Shown here one piece after another: positions 36,884-50,121 of a stretch of DNA of 64,000 nucleotides. Origin of the DNA: Hybos culiciformis (taxonomy: Eukaryota; Arthropoda; Insecta; Diptera; Hybotidae); the NCBI GenBank assembly GCA_964007475.1, contig OZ023274.1, positions 79,805,303-79,869,302 on the forward strand. Reading direction: 5' to 3'. The notes below the pieces were generated by a model. That model was not told where the DNA came from. It saw only the letters and a list, made by a program, of their open reading frames with translations, and made no database searches. The translations under genes were made by a program, and so were the position numbers. Positions within the stretch are counted from its first letter, which is position 1. Every line of letters begins with the position of its first letter.

Positions 36884-39800
36884 GTAATTCCTGTTATTTA
36901 AATAATTTTTAAAAGCTTACATAAATTTATTTCCTTTAAATTCGCCACAAGCGAAATCTTTAATTTTATTTTGAGCATTATATGGAGTTTGTTTTGTTTT
37001 CAAAATTTGAATATATTGGTTCTCTTACTAAAACTGAATTAATTTTTTAAGATAATGTTTATCTAAACAATGGAAAATTTTTTTATACAACTTACAATTT
37101 TTGTTTTGTTAGCGGGTCATTAAAAACTTTAATAATTTTTTTTAAAATAAAAATACTTTAGCTCGTTCTACAGAGTTGTAAAAAACGTTGATAAATATTT
37201 ATCTTAATGACGGAAATAATGTTTGCATATTAGAATGCTCAACTATTTTTTTTTTTTTATTTCAATCAAAAGTTAAATTGAATTTCGGTTAAAAAAAATA
37301 ATAATAAAAGTTTTTTAATAGAATAATATTAAAGCCAGTTTAGAAAAGAAAACAATGAGTCAAACTAGTCCACTCTAATTAAACTTTTTATTGATAAAAG
37401 TATCGATGCGCTAATCTTATTTTTCGGAAGATAAGAATAAAATTTTCCTTGTAATTTCTTTTATTGCGTCACTTTTTGTAGTGCATATGATGGACAATTT
37501 TATTCTTAACTTTATGTGTATTGTCTTAGTTATTCGATGTCTTTTGATATATCGAATATTAATAAAAATGCCAAATTTTTTTTATGAATGAAAAATATTT
37601 AGAATAGTATAAATTTTATAAGTATAATACATACTACATAATATATTTATTTTTTAATTAATGTTGATAATAGTTTTATATTCAATAAATTCTATATAAT
37701 ATATTATACATACATATATTTTGTTAGATTTAAGCAAAACCTATTTTTTATAATAATTAATACTTATAGTTTAAGATAAAAGACATAAGTTTTTTTTAAA
37801 TAATTCCTTAAATAAGACGAAAACACAAAATGCAATTGAGATTTTTTTACATACATACATTATAATTATAGTTATATGATGCCATATATCACTAGTTTAT
37901 ATAATTTTTTATAGATATACATATACTTATTTTAGTAAAACACTTCAAATTATTTTTAATATAAAATGTCAGAGCTAATGACAATCATAGATTTTTTTTT
38001 TTGAAAATAATTTCGCAAAAGTACGAACGATATATTAAACATTTCTAAGAAAACAAAATTTTCGACTTTGTAAAATGTTCCCAATACTAAATGTGGTACT
38101 GCTTATGTACAAAAGATAGTATTTACTAAAGTTTGGAGTGTTATGCAATATATTTTATTTATATTTTGTTTTTTATTTTTTTTTAATTGTTTTACTTTTA
38201 ATTATTTGATTAAAATTATTCCTTCAAATATTCAAACATTTACATTTTATATAATGTATATGTGCATATATATATAAATGCATTAATAAATATATTGTAT
38301 ATGTAATCAGATATAATCATGATTATGTATTTTCTTTAATTGAAAATTAAGTATACGATATCCCGATATTAATGAAATACGAAAATAATTAATATCGTAT
38401 CAAGTAAACTCTACAACATTAAATAAATGACTTTATTATATTATAAACTCCAATATTGTTAGCAAGTCTGTCAATATAATGCATTAAACTTTTTAGCATT
38501 GAATATTATAAATGGACTTAATTTTTCATTAAAAAAATTCTTAATATACATGTAATAAGGAATAAATCTGTTACTATTGATATATAACTTTTCGAACACA
38601 CTATTCAAAATTATATGATTATTTATTATTCTACATTTTGGATAAAAAAACTAATAAAGTCGAATTGAAAAGAGATTATAATATTAGTCAAATTTGTATC
38701 ACCTTCCATTTTATGTTTATATGATGATCAGACTGACAATTTACAGTAACTTAAGAAAATTTCAATTCTCTCATAATTCTCTATAAATTTAAACATTGTA
38801 AGTAGTGAAAGCTAAAAGTTTCTTGAACTTTTTTTTTTTTTCTTAAATATCCAATTAATTTCCATAATTTTTTTATTAAATGTTAATCAATTAAATTAAA
38901 AAAAATTGAGAATTGGATAAATTTTAAAATCTAGCCTTCTTTCTATATGGCAACTAATTAATGATATTTTGACATTTTCAAAAACAATAAAAATAATAAT
39001 AGAAACAAATAAAATAAAGATTCCTGATAGTATTTTAAACAATTTACATATATTTCTGAATATACACATAGCTACATAATATACTAAAAATTGAATATAT
39101 TTTTGTAAAATCTATATATTTTTATAATTAAAATATAACTAAAATAAAGTGACTTTTGAAAATATAAAAATATAAAAATTGATTTTTTTTTATTCGAAAT
39201 TAAACGTATAAATACATTGGATTATTATACCAAACGTAGTTTTAAAACATTATTAACTCAAAATTTTTGAATTTATTTTACAATATATACTCGAACCAAA
39301 ATACAAAAATTTTTTTTTTTTAAATAGAATTATTTCATTTATTGCTAAAATTCTCTGCGTTTCTTATTACATTTTTTTAATAATAAATACAATGTACCCT
39401 GTAGTGGTGATATTTATTTGGTCCTTAACGGTAATAAATTCATTATAACTGGGATACACAATTATTCATAAATTTTGAGTTAGAAATATATTTTTATGTA
39501 TTTTTAGAATTTCTAGTAATCAATTTTATTTCCCTAAGTTTTTCTAAAAAAAAATTCGAAATAAAAACCAAATTGTATATATATTTTTTATCATTCCTTT
39601 TGATTATCCCTTTTCTCCTGCGAATGAAATTTATAAGCAAAAAAAAAAAAAACATTTTTATTATTTTATTTTTCAGTTGTAATTTACTAAAAATATACAA
39701 AATATAGGTACTAAAATTTTTTTTTACTATAATTTAGAAATAAAAATACATTATAGCATTTTTAGTAATTGCGCTAAAAAAAATCACAAAACATACAAAT

Positions 39801-40043
39801 TTACCATTTTTAGTCCACAGTTAGACAATTTTGCAAGAGTTTTCCAAAAACGCAAAAACTTAAAACCAAAAAAAAAGTTAAGTGTTTATTTTTCTTTTAT
39901 TAATTTTTAATGCCTTTTTTTTATTTAATTTCTTAAAAAATAAAATTAATTTATTTTTTTTTAAAAATACTTGCAAACTTTTTTTTTTAAACATGTTATA
40001 AAAAAAAAAGTTTTTTTAAAAAAAGAAAAATAAAAATTTACAG
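36884..40043. other. lola: T8 3' UTR and intron
   Basis: AT-rich non-coding DNA. No finger motif is seen on either strand; the minus-strand open frame at 39494-39700 looks like chance. Confidence 0.55.
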
Positions 40044-40248
40044 ATTCTCCAGTATCAACATCAATGTCACCGCCGCAATCTTATCAATCTGCTGCTGCCT
40101 TGTCACAATTATTTCGTCGGGACATATGGTACGAACTGAAATTTTCAGATTTATTTAAATTTATTAACTCAGATGGACGTTATCAGTGCCCGCGGCAAAA
40201 TTGTCAAAAAAGCTATAAAGATGCTAGTTCTCTTCAGAGACATATAAG
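40044..40248 (+). CDS. lola: lola alternative tail T9, exon 1 (first finger)
   Basis: The acceptor AAAATTTACAG ends at 40043; phase-1 entry gives DSPVSTSMSPPQSYQSAAAL. The donor is ATAAG|GTAAAT at 40249, leaving phase 2. It encodes 68 residues, including a hydrophobic/charged segment (RRDIWYELKFSDLFKFIN) and the first finger as far as its His: CPRQNCQKSYKDASSLQRHI then R. The first pair of cysteines is four residues apart (C-x4-C) instead of two. The last zinc-binding Cys is in the next exon. Confidence 0.9.
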
Positions 40249-40888
40249 GTAAATTGAAAAGATTATAATTCTTAAACATAATTTGTAGGTAATGATTTAT
40301 TTATTTAATTTTTAATTTTATATTTTACAATATTTTAATTAGATTTTAAATTAAATTTGTATATTAACCTAAGGGGTCTCAGTTAACCACTCAATTCTTT
40401 TTAAAAGTTTTCTATGGTTCATCCCCAGTACTGTATTACAATTAACATTAATAATAAGAAAAGGCGATTGAAATCAATGTGATGATCAGTCAGAACAAGC
40501 AAATAATCTTTTTTTATTAAATTATTTTATAAAAAATTTGCATGTTCTGCACAGTTGAGAAAAAAATAAAAAATTGTTTTAATGTTATGTTTCGGGTTTA
40601 TTTTAGTCCAAATTTAGATCAAAAATAAATAAAGAAAGTTATTTAGTGTCTGGTTTTGAGGAAAACATTTAAAAACAAATTTACAATTTTATTTCGGTCT
40701 TAGAATTTTTTTTTTTAATTATGCAAATTTTTGTTTTAACAATAAATTTCGATAAATGGATTTTAATAATATTATGTACATAAGTAGTTTTCAATTAATT
40801 TTAATAATTAAAAAAAAAAATTAAAATTTTGAGAGTAATAATGAATTTTTTTTTTATTTTCTTTCGTATGATAAATTATATTTTATAG

Positions 40889-41006
40889 ATATGAATGTGG
40901 TGGTCAAAAGAAATTTCGTTGCATGATGTGTGGGAAAGCATTTTCACAGAGTTCACATTTAAAACGCCACTTAGAATCTGGAGTATGTGTCAAATATTAT
41001 TTATGA
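40889..41006 (+). CDS. lola: lola alternative tail T9, exon 2 (second finger)
   Basis: The acceptor ATTTTATAG ends at 40888 and completes codon AG|A from T9 exon 1, so the first finger is finished as ...HIR-YEC. The second finger is CMMCGKAFSQSSHLKRHLES then GVC, a C2HC form with H-x5-C in place of the usual C2H2. The stop TGA is at 41004-41006 after VKYYL. T9 in all adds 107 residues. The intron falls inside the first finger, unlike T1, where it lies before both fingers. Confidence 0.9.
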
Positions 41007-41571
41007 ATTGGAAAAAAATATTCATCATTATTAAATGATACCAAAGAATTGAAAAATATTAAGAATCAAATAAAATAAATTAAAATTTGAGTTTAAAATA
41101 ATATTTTTTTTTGAAATATTTTTATGGATAATCGTGAAATATTAACTTATAAATATAGATTAAAAAACTTTAGAATAAAAAAAATCTCAACCGTATTACA
41201 TCAACAAATAATAATAATAATAATAATAATGATAAAAACCATGCCATTAAAATATTTCTAGAAAATATTATTTTTATACCCAGGAATAAAAATTTATTAA
41301 CAATTAAGAAACATCTTATAGAAATCAAAATCGAATTTACTTTTATGTAAGAAAAAATATATTATGAAAAAAAAATTACGAAATTCGTCAGAATAATAAT
41401 ACTCTAATAAAAAATAATTGTTATTAATGAGAACTTGCCAAATTATACCAAAAATTAAATAAAACAAAATTAAATTAGTTATATGAAAAATTATGTGTAA
41501 AGTGCCATCAACACTAATTACTACACACTAACTTTACGTTCCAAACTAAAAGCTCCTTGTTTTTTTTTCAG
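41007..41571. other. lola: T9 3' UTR
   Basis: AT-rich sequence with several AATAAA-like words from 41070 onward and a short (AAT)n run near 41205-41230. No exon seen. Confidence 0.5.
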
Positions 41572-41669
41572 ACAAACAAAATAATAATTTATTCATAAAT
41601 TTAAAGTTAACACCATTGAACAAATTGATCTTCATCATTGTTAATAAAATAAGATCAAAAGTGTCATAA
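41572..41669 (+). CDS. lola: Candidate finger-less lola tail
   Basis: A strong acceptor (CTTGTTTTTTTTTCAG, to 41571) is followed in phase 1 by 32 open codons: DKQNNNLFINLKLTPLNKLI, FIIVNKIRSKVS, stop. This is longer than expected by chance in DNA this AT-rich, but the composition is not distinctive and there is no finger. A short BTB-only isoform is possible. Confidence 0.25.
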
Positions 41670-43297
41670 ATTCTTTTACACTGCCACAGACAAACTTAAT
41701 CTCTATTTTGTTTTTAAATTTTGTAATCAACTTTTTATGTTGTTTCAGAACAAAAAAAAAGTTACAAAGCCAACCATACATTATATGATTTTCTAAGTTC
41801 TAAAAGAGCTTAAAAATAAAAAAATAATTTTTATTTTAAATCATCCCCTTATATTTATGTAGTAAGTTTGTGTGGCACAAAAATATGATAAAAAATATTA
41901 TTGTTATTGTTGAATATTATTAGTCAGATAGTTAGTTACTTACATATTTAGGAAAAAAAAAAACAACTAAAACTGATTTCTTAAAAAAATAAAATTTTAG
42001 TTTCCTAATTAGGCGTTTGATTTTCCTTAAATATATTTAAAAAATTAATTTCGAATCGAAAAGTGAACTATTTTTTTTTATGATTTTTATTAAAAAATAA
42101 TTGCTATTTTATTTTTCATCTTTAAGCTTGTTTAAATACTCTTCTCTCTCTTGATTAGCCAAAATTTAAAATCAAATGCCAAAACCCCTAACAAGGATAA
42201 AAAAAAAAAAATTGATAATGTACCTAAAATTTATTAATTAATGAGTTATAAAAATAAAACCACCAAATAATCTTAAAATTAAAATAAAACTGTATCCTTT
42301 ATAGATAGACAAAAAAAGAAAACAAAATTAAATAAAAGTTAATTATTGTATTTATTAGTTGAAAATTTTATTCGTATATAATTAAAAAAAAAAAAATTAA
42401 AAAATACTAAATATTTCTTATAAAGTTAGTACTGTTTTGTTAGACTTATTTAGATATTAGTTGTTGTTTATTTAATATTTATTGAAAAAAAAAAAAATTA
42501 TGTATAATTTTTATTTAGTTAAAAAGAATTATACTTTAATTGTAATTACTACAAAAAAAAAACGTTATATACAAAAACTACTAGTGGGTGTCATATTTAT
42601 GAAAACTTATATATATCCTGAAAATATAATTTATTTTCTTTTTTCTGTTCGAATTCTGTAATGTTGTTCAATTACAAAAAAAAAAAAAATTAACTTTCAT
42701 GTCATTTAAATTCACAATTCGAAAATACATACTTTATCGAGAACAGAACTTTTTGTCATCATGAGTAAAATAATTTTCAAAATTATTTTTCTTATATATA
42801 ACTTTAAATTCAATTAAATTTGTTTTTTTTTTTAATTTTATTTTCATATCGTTAGTTTTAATGTGAAATTCTTTTTCACAATAATTCAATTCAATTTTTT
42901 CTTTATATCCTTTTTCGCAAGACTTGGGTGTATGCAATGTAACGATATTTTAAGTCAATCTTGTTATTGTTTTAAACAAAAAAAAAAAAATATTTTTAAA
43001 AAAAATTATTTATTTATTTAAAAAAAAAAAAAAATGTATACTAAAAAAAAAATTAAAAAAAAATGATTGCCATATTTCTATATATCAAAAAAAAAAAAAT
43101 TATCGAAATAGTAAAAACCCTAAATAGAAGCTAGAAATAAAAAATATTTTTACAAAAAAAAAAATTTAATATTGTTTTATTACTTTAAAAAAAAAATACA
43201 CATTTCATTCCTTTTCCTCTAATCCTTTTTATTTATTATTTTGTGTTATATATACCTTATTTACAATATATTAAAAAAAAATTTTTTTCTCTTTCAG
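41670..43297. other. lola: AT-rich intronic DNA
   Basis: Homopolymer-rich DNA; no exon recognised. The minus-strand open frame at 42734-42937 is Lys/Asn-rich and looks like chance. Confidence 0.5.
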
Positions 43298-43329
43298 CTG
43301 GAAGTCAGCAATTAAAAGTAGAACAATGA
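43298..43329 (+). CDS. lola: Candidate finger-less lola tail ending LKVEQ
   Basis: An excellent acceptor (TTTTTTTCTCTTTCAG, to 43297) opens a phase-1 frame of ten residues, AGSQQLKVEQ, then TGA. Joined to constant exon 4 it would read ...RDPQ-AGSQQLKVEQ. LKVE is a consensus sumoylation motif, as at the ends of T3 and T7. The coding stretch is richer in GC than the flanking A/T runs, and an AATAAA lies just after it (about 43374). This would be a BTB-only Lola of 395 residues; finger-less isoforms are known in flies. I cannot show homology from sequence alone. Confidence 0.5.
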
Positions 43330-44672
43330 AGATTTAATACCTAATTCAAAAGATGTTTAATTTCTGAAATAACAATAAATGTACTTCTAATGATAAGAAA
43401 TTTTTTAATTCTTCCAAAAAGAATTTTATTTATTTATTTAGATATGTAAATTCATTCATTGATAATATCAAATTAAAAAAAAAAAAAAAAAAAAACGAAT
43501 CATAACTGAAACAAGTATTTATCTTATAATTAAAATAAAATTACATGAAATCAAGTACATAGTATATCTATATACAATTCATCATTTTTTAATGTAAATA
43601 AAATTAATAAAAACTTTTTTTTTCTTTTGCCAACAATTATTATATTTTTCTTTAAAATTGTAGTCAGGTCAACATTATTTTTTTTTTTTAATTAATAAAA
43701 CAATAATGGAAAAAATAATGTTGCTACCGTAATAACAGCAAGCGGTACTACCTGTGCCCTGTTAGTTTTTAATTTAGATTTTATAACAAAACACCTTATA
43801 TCAAGAAATCTTTTTTGATTTCATAATAAATTTAGTTTACAATTGTGAAAAATAATATATTTATTATACTTATGTATATATATTTATTATACTTATGTAT
43901 ATATAACTATTTAAATTATTATTTTCGTATTGAAATAAAAAATTTTATCAAGGATTTAAAATTAATGAGGACGACGTATATATACTGGAAGTCTTCATGG
44001 TATAAGGAGTCCGTTTGTTTTGTTGAATATCTAATTTTTCGGTTTCGCACATACTTTACCAATGGTAAAAATTTTATTTTATAAAAGATTTCAATTAACA
44101 TGTAAGTAAAAATGGATTGTTTTTTTTTTTTTTTTGTAATAAAAAATAATTATAATGTTTTTTTCTAAAAATATTTCGCGTTAAAACATTTCCTGTTTTC
44201 ATAGTTTTATCAGATTGTGTTTTTTTAATTTGAGTTTATTTTCTGCATGCAAATTTTCTTCAACTTTTTTAATGAAAGAAATAAAAATATAATTATACAA
44301 AACGAAAATTGGGATAAAAACTAAAAAAATTATCAAAAAATTTTATTTTATTATTATTTGTTTTAGAATAATAGATTAAAGAAAATTATCTTTTGAATTT
44401 TTCGTAAATTATAATTATGAATTTGAAGTGGAATGAAAATTGTCGCAAAAAATTCAAATGTAATACAATATTTTTTTTATGTAAGGAAAATATAAATAGT
44501 GTGCTCAGTTATAAAAATTAAGCTATTTTAATTAAGTACGGAATTTAAAATAATTCATTCCACTTTAATTTATAAACCAATGATAATATTTTCAATTTCT
44601 AATCTTAAATGTTTTTTATTATTTTATTTTTTTTACTCTTTTGTTTGTTTTATTTTTAAAATTATATTATAG
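43330..44672. other. lola: Intron before T10
   Basis: AT-rich; contains the 23-bp tandem duplication noted separately. The overlapping open frames at 43845-44101 on both strands look like chance. Confidence 0.5.
43857..43902. repeat. 23-bp tandem duplication
   Basis: The unit TTATTATACTTATGTATATA is present twice in tandem, 23 bp apart. Confidence 0.75.
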
Positions 44673-45457
44673 AAGGCAGTTATATTGAAACGGATGGAAT
44701 GTATATTATTGATGATCAATGGTCGCCATCATCAACGAATCCAGAAAATACCAAGTCTCCTGATCTAATAAATAATTCTGAAATAACTTTAGAACATAAT
44801 AATAACGTTGGCGATGGTGGTGAAGACGATAACGATGATAATGATTTTAATTTTGATGAGGATGATGATTCAGAGCAAATGATGGAAAATGATCATATTA
44901 TAATTGATGAAACAAACGATCATAATATTCAAGCTCTTATTTCATATGAGGCTACTAGTGATAATTTTATTTTATATGATGAAGCTAATTTCCCACAAGT
45001 AATGGTTACTAGTTCTCAACTCTGTACGATTCCATCATCCAGTACAAAAATAGTACAGTTACCTTCGAATATCAACAATAATTCAAATATTATTTCTTTA
45101 CAAAATCCTCAAAAAGAAAAACTGTTGAATCAAGAAATTCCAAACGCATCAACGTCCATTATTTCAACTCAAAGCGAAATTAAACCAATATGGCAAGATG
45201 TAAAAATGATTCCAATTCATCAGTCACAACAGTATAAATTCAAAAGAAAAACAACTATAATTAACACTGGAATTCGATATCCTTGTCCAACTTGTGGTAA
45301 AGATTATTCTCAACAAAAAAATATGAGACGTCACTGGCGATTGGAATGTAATTCAATACCGCGGTATCCATGCCCATTTTGTAAAATGCGTTTTAAGCGC
45401 AACAATCAATTAAAAAATCATATAAAATCTAGACATGAAGGAGATAAAAAATTATAA
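44673..45457 (+). CDS. lola: lola alternative tail T10 (acidic region and paired zinc fingers)
   Basis: The acceptor AAATTATATTATAG ends at 44672; phase-1 entry G|AA gives EGSYIETDGMYIIDDQWSPS. The tail is 261 residues. A strongly acidic stretch (GGEDDNDDNDFNFDEDDDSE) could act as an activation surface. A Ser/Asn/Gln-rich middle follows, with the fingers at the extreme C-terminus: C2HC (CPTCGKDYSQQKNMRRHWRL then EC) and C2H2 (CPFCKMRFKRNNQLKNHIKS then RH), then EGDKKL and stop. Confidence 0.94.
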
Positions 45458-47068
45458 TACTTTTAAATTTAAGTTTTTAAGCTGAATATAATATACAATT
45501 AATTTAAAATGTGAGCAACATAAAATATATCATCAACAATTAGGCGTTCAAAACTTATGAATTATGTTATAATGTTATTAATTTATTTAATTATTAGTTT
45601 GAATAATTTGAAAATAAATATTTTATCAATTAAGTATTATAGAAATAATGAAGACAAGGGCTGGCTTTCCTAACATTTCAACAAGAAATTTTAAGTTATT
45701 TAACTTATAGTAATGTAAGGATAATAAAATATAATCGTAAAAAATTTAAAAAAAATATGGAAATTTTGTTGTAAAAATTAAAGAATGATTAAAATGAAGA
45801 AAAAACTTTTAAAATCAACAATAATAAAATACTTATAATATTTGCAAACTAATTATGAAAAAGAGTGATGTTTTAAATCATAAATTACATATTTCATATT
45901 TAAGGATATTTTATATAAATTAATACAAAAAAAATTATATATATATGAAAAATTTAATTAACAAAAAGTCCTTATGGATTAATTTCACACAAAATAATAA
46001 TACCAGGTTATATAACTACATTTAATTAAGTTATCTAAATAGTATTATTTCGGTTGTTTAAATTCTATTTATATATTGTATTCAATGATAATGAGAAATA
46101 AAATTGCTTTAATTCATAATACATAAAGTGGTGGATAGTAGTCATGTTAATACGAAAAAAATATATTTGTCTTTAATTTCTTATTACACTTATACAATTT
46201 CATTCATTAATAAAATATTATGATAAGATTCATTAAAAGTTTAACGTATAATAGCATTGTAGAAAAAGGGAAATTTTTATAATACAAAAAGGAAATGTGA
46301 GTTAATTAATATATTTTTCTCATTCTAATATTGACTTAGATTTTTCTTCATTGATTCTAATTAAGATATCTAAAATTTAAACCTTTATAATGAAATTTCA
46401 AAAATAATGTTTTTTTTTTCAGATAAATTAAATTAATTTTTAGGTTCTTTTACTTTCTAATCACAAATTATAAATTCTCTTAAGTAAACCATTATATTTA
46501 AAAAACCAATTTTCTGGGCATTAGAATCATATTTATTTAAGGGTAAAAAATGAAAATATATTTCGTCTACATTGAAAGTTAATTTTTTTTAATGCCTTTT
46601 TTTTTCCTACTGTTTTAGTTACATTTTTTTTTTGTTTTTGTTCGAAATTACAATTTTTTTGTATCAGTTTTTTTTTTTCATTTCTTTACAATGCTATTCA
46701 TACTAAAAAAAAGTAATTTTAATTTCATTGGAAAATCATTTAAAAATTCATTGAAATGCACTGGCACTACGTTTCGTTTATTTATAATTGAAGGAAGCTA
46801 AAATACATTTATTAAAAAATTTATATTAAAAAAAAAATCAAGATTTTGTTTAATTAATCAATTGTCTTTTAAAATTTCTGTTTTCTGGTTCTTATCCCAA
46901 TTTATTCCCGTCTTTTAATTATTTATTATTTTTCTGATTTGCTAATTTTAATTTCTATTTTTATATTATTATTTATTTTTTTTTTTATTAATACAGTTTG
47001 TGAAATCATTAAAATAAAAATATTTCAATTTATTTCTGACATTCTTTCGTATTTTTTTTTCGTTTCAG
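45458..47068. other. lola: T10 3' UTR and intron
   Basis: AT-rich non-coding DNA; no further exon recognised. Confidence 0.55.
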
Positions 47069-47388
47069 AATATATTTGGAGCCCTAGCGAATCATTGAAA
47101 TCTATGACATCACTTAATAATGTTGGATGGCAAATATGGTTGACGCCACATGGAAGCACTGTTACAGATGAAAAATCATCACTGCAGCAACAACAAAATT
47201 TAGCATTTTCTCATGTTTGCCCACAATGTGAAAAAACATATACTTATAAAAAAAATTTAGCCCGCCATTTACGTTATGAATGTGGGGTTCAACCAAATAT
47301 TCAATGTTCTTATTGTTCATATGTAACACGCTACAAGAGTAGTTTAAATATACATATGAAGTCACAACATCCTCAATTACTTACATAA
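47069..47388 (+). CDS. lola: lola alternative tail T11 (paired zinc fingers)
   Basis: The acceptor is TTTTTTTTCGTTTCAG (to 47068). The longer upstream open frame is only the hydrophobic reading of this pyrimidine tract and is not coding. Phase-1 entry gives EYIWSPSESLKSMTSLNNVG then WQIWLTPHGS. The tail is 106 residues with a C2HC finger (CPQCEKTYTYKKNLARHLRY then EC) and a C2H2 finger (CSYCSYVTRYKSSLNIHMKS then QH). It stops five residues later (PQLLT), so the fingers form the C-terminus. Confidence 0.94.
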
Positions 47389-49818
47389 TTTTTTAGAATA
47401 CTAAACAGTATAATTGAAACAAAATAACAGTAAAAAAGATAAAATAGTTAATCATATAAAATTTTATGAAATTGTTGAGAACATTTTTGTTTACAGTTTT
47501 TTTTATTGTATCACATAACTTGATAAACAGTTTCATTCTGGTAATGTCGTTATCCTATCTCCGGACAGTAGTAGATTTCATATTTACCTCGAACTTCAAC
47601 TAAATCTTATTGAAAAACCAAGTTTCCAATATAATTTTTAACGAGATCCCAGTGAAAATCAAAACAATATTTAAAAAAAAATTGTAGATAGGTAAATTTA
47701 TTTTGTGCAGCAAATCAAAAACTTTTTTTTTGCAAGAAAACTGAGAAATTGCAAAACAAAATTTTCAGTGTTTTTATTCTAATGTGATAAAAAAAAATAG
47801 TTCTCGATTCTTATTACTAATAATTTACAAATTTTTTTCTAATATTTAAGATTTAACATTCTCCATTTAAGTTATTTTCTGAAAATTCACATATTATTTA
47901 TGTATGTACGTACATAAACTTAACTCATTCGTAATGCTAAAGTAATTCATTAACAGTGATCTCATACTTTTAAGGGTCTTTTTTTTTTTTGTAATTTTAT
48001 TATATATTAATGAAAATTTATAATTAAGTAATTCATATTGTAGTTTCATTATTTTGATTCATACACACAATTATACATACCAAAAGAAAAAAAATAGTAA
48101 AATTGAAAACAATAGTTAGAGGGGACAAATAAAAATTTTTTCATCATATTGACATCATCGATTCCTTAAAATTATAATTATTATTGTAATTGAATTTTAT
48201 TTATTTTCTTATTTTTACAACAATTTTACAACATCATAATGCATTAAAATACATACCTAACAATATTAGTCTCTTGAGGTCAAAATCATTCATAAAATTT
48301 TTATAAGTACTTACAAAAACAAAATTCATGTATAACAAATCAATTTTTTGTAAAAGATATTTTTTTTCTCATTAGTAAGAGAAGCTCAGAATTGAACTTT
48401 TTTGTAGAAAAAAAAAATATCTTGTCATACTATATATTTAGGTACATAATTTAATCTATGTTAATTTTTTTTTTTTGTTATTATTAAATTTTATGTAAAT
48501 AACTTTTAAGCTTACAGACATATATTTATATATAATTGCTTCTTATATTTAAACAAAAAAATTCTTAATATTTTATTTTAATTTGTTTTAAATTAAAATG
48601 TTTTTATTTTTTTTTTATTTTCAGGAATCGTCTTTTTTTCCATTAATAACAAAATTTTTTTTTTTTTTACATACAAAATAACATCAACTTTATTTGTACC
48701 AAAAACAACTTTCTTCTTTTTTAATTAGAAAAAAGTAAAAAACCCATTAAAAAGAGGGAAATTCCTCTTAATTATTTTTGATTTGAAAAAATAATAAATT
48801 TTTTTTTTATACTTTTTCTTCATTATTATTATTATATTACATAAATTAAAAATTGTTAAAAATTTATTATAATTTCAGATTAATTCCGAATTTAAATTTT
48901 TAAAAAATTAAATAAATAAAAAGAACTTTGTAAACGAAAAAAAAAAAAAAAAACAAAAAAATGGTGTTAAAATGAAAAAAAAAAGGAATTAATAATAAAA
49001 ATAAAAGAATTTTTTAAAAATAAATCTAAACCAAAATTGTGTTCATCATTGAATTAATTTTTATATAATTTTATTTTATATAATAAATTTTATTTTAAAT
49101 TTCGCTTTTGTAAATATTACTTGTATATTCGAAAAAAAAAAATTCAAAAAAATTTTTTTTTCTTTTGTAAATAAAAATTAATGACCAAAGAACTTTTTAG
49201 TTATCAAAAAAAAATATATATATATATTTTCAAAATTTATATTTCATTCAATATAAATTTTATACATTTTTTTTTTGTTGTTGTTTAAAAAAACATGCTT
49301 TAATTAAAATTATAAGATAAAAAATTTATTTTTTAAAAGTACCTTTAATAGTACCTGTTTTTTTTTTATAAATTAGTAAAATAATTTTTATTTTTTGTTT
49401 TATTTTAATTATTTAAATATATTAAAATTTATAAGTGCCTTAATGAAATTTTGTATAAACAAAATAAAAAACAAAAAAAAACCACAAAGTACATTTTTTA
49501 AAATAACTTTTTTTTACGAAAAATGGGATATTTTTGTATAAAGATTTTTTCTAAATGAATACTACTTTTTACAAATGTAAACAAAAAAAAAAATTCTACT
49601 AAAAAGTGATGGAATGGATTGATAATTGTAATTATGAATTGTTAGTGCGCTATTTTATTAATTATTTATTTATTTATTTATTTATTTTTTTTAACTAAAA
49701 TTAAGATTTATTTATTTTTTTTCATAATTAATAATAATGAAATGAATTTTATTAAATATATACTATTTTTTTTTTTTATTTATTTTCATTTATTGGAAAC
49801 ATAATAAATATATTATAG
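47389..49818. other. lola: T11 3' UTR and intron
   Basis: AT-rich DNA with long homopolymers, especially 48600-49780, and a (TTTA)n run near 49665-49690. No finger motif seen. Confidence 0.55.
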
Positions 49819-50121
49819 TGAAGCATGATAAAAGTGAACAAACTGATTTAACTCCAGAAGAATTTGAATTAGATGATTGTCTATTGGAATCAAATGATAT
49901 TGTTATAACACAGAATAAAGATGGTTTTGTATTGCATGTTAAAAAATTGGGTAATATAACACAAACATCAAAATTGGCTCAGGCAGTCGATGACGATCAG
50001 CAACAACATTTACCACCAGGCGTTGTTGCTGTACCAGCCGGACATCATCAATTAAATGATGATAATCAAGTTAAAACATTAACCAGTTTGCATCCAATAA
50101 AATTACCTTCATCTGAGTGTG
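49819..50121 (+). CDS. lola: lola alternative tail T12, exon 1 (finger-less, frame-neutral)
   Basis: The acceptor AAATATATTATAG ends at 49818. The exon enters in phase 1 (G|TG) and has a good donor GTGTG|GTAATT at 50122, also phase 1, so it is exactly 101 codons and frame-neutral. It reads VKHDKSEQTDLTPEEFELDD then CLLESNDIVITQNKDGFVLH and VKKLGN. This is an acidic, ordered-looking segment that I recognise as a conserved Lola isoform segment. Without splicing at 50122 the frame runs to a stop at 50150. It most likely joins T12 exon 2. Confidence 0.85.

Noticed and set aside
48625..48681. Acceptor plus phase-1 frame starting GIVFFS
   Set aside because: Frame consists of T-run codons (Phe) and has no distinctive composition.
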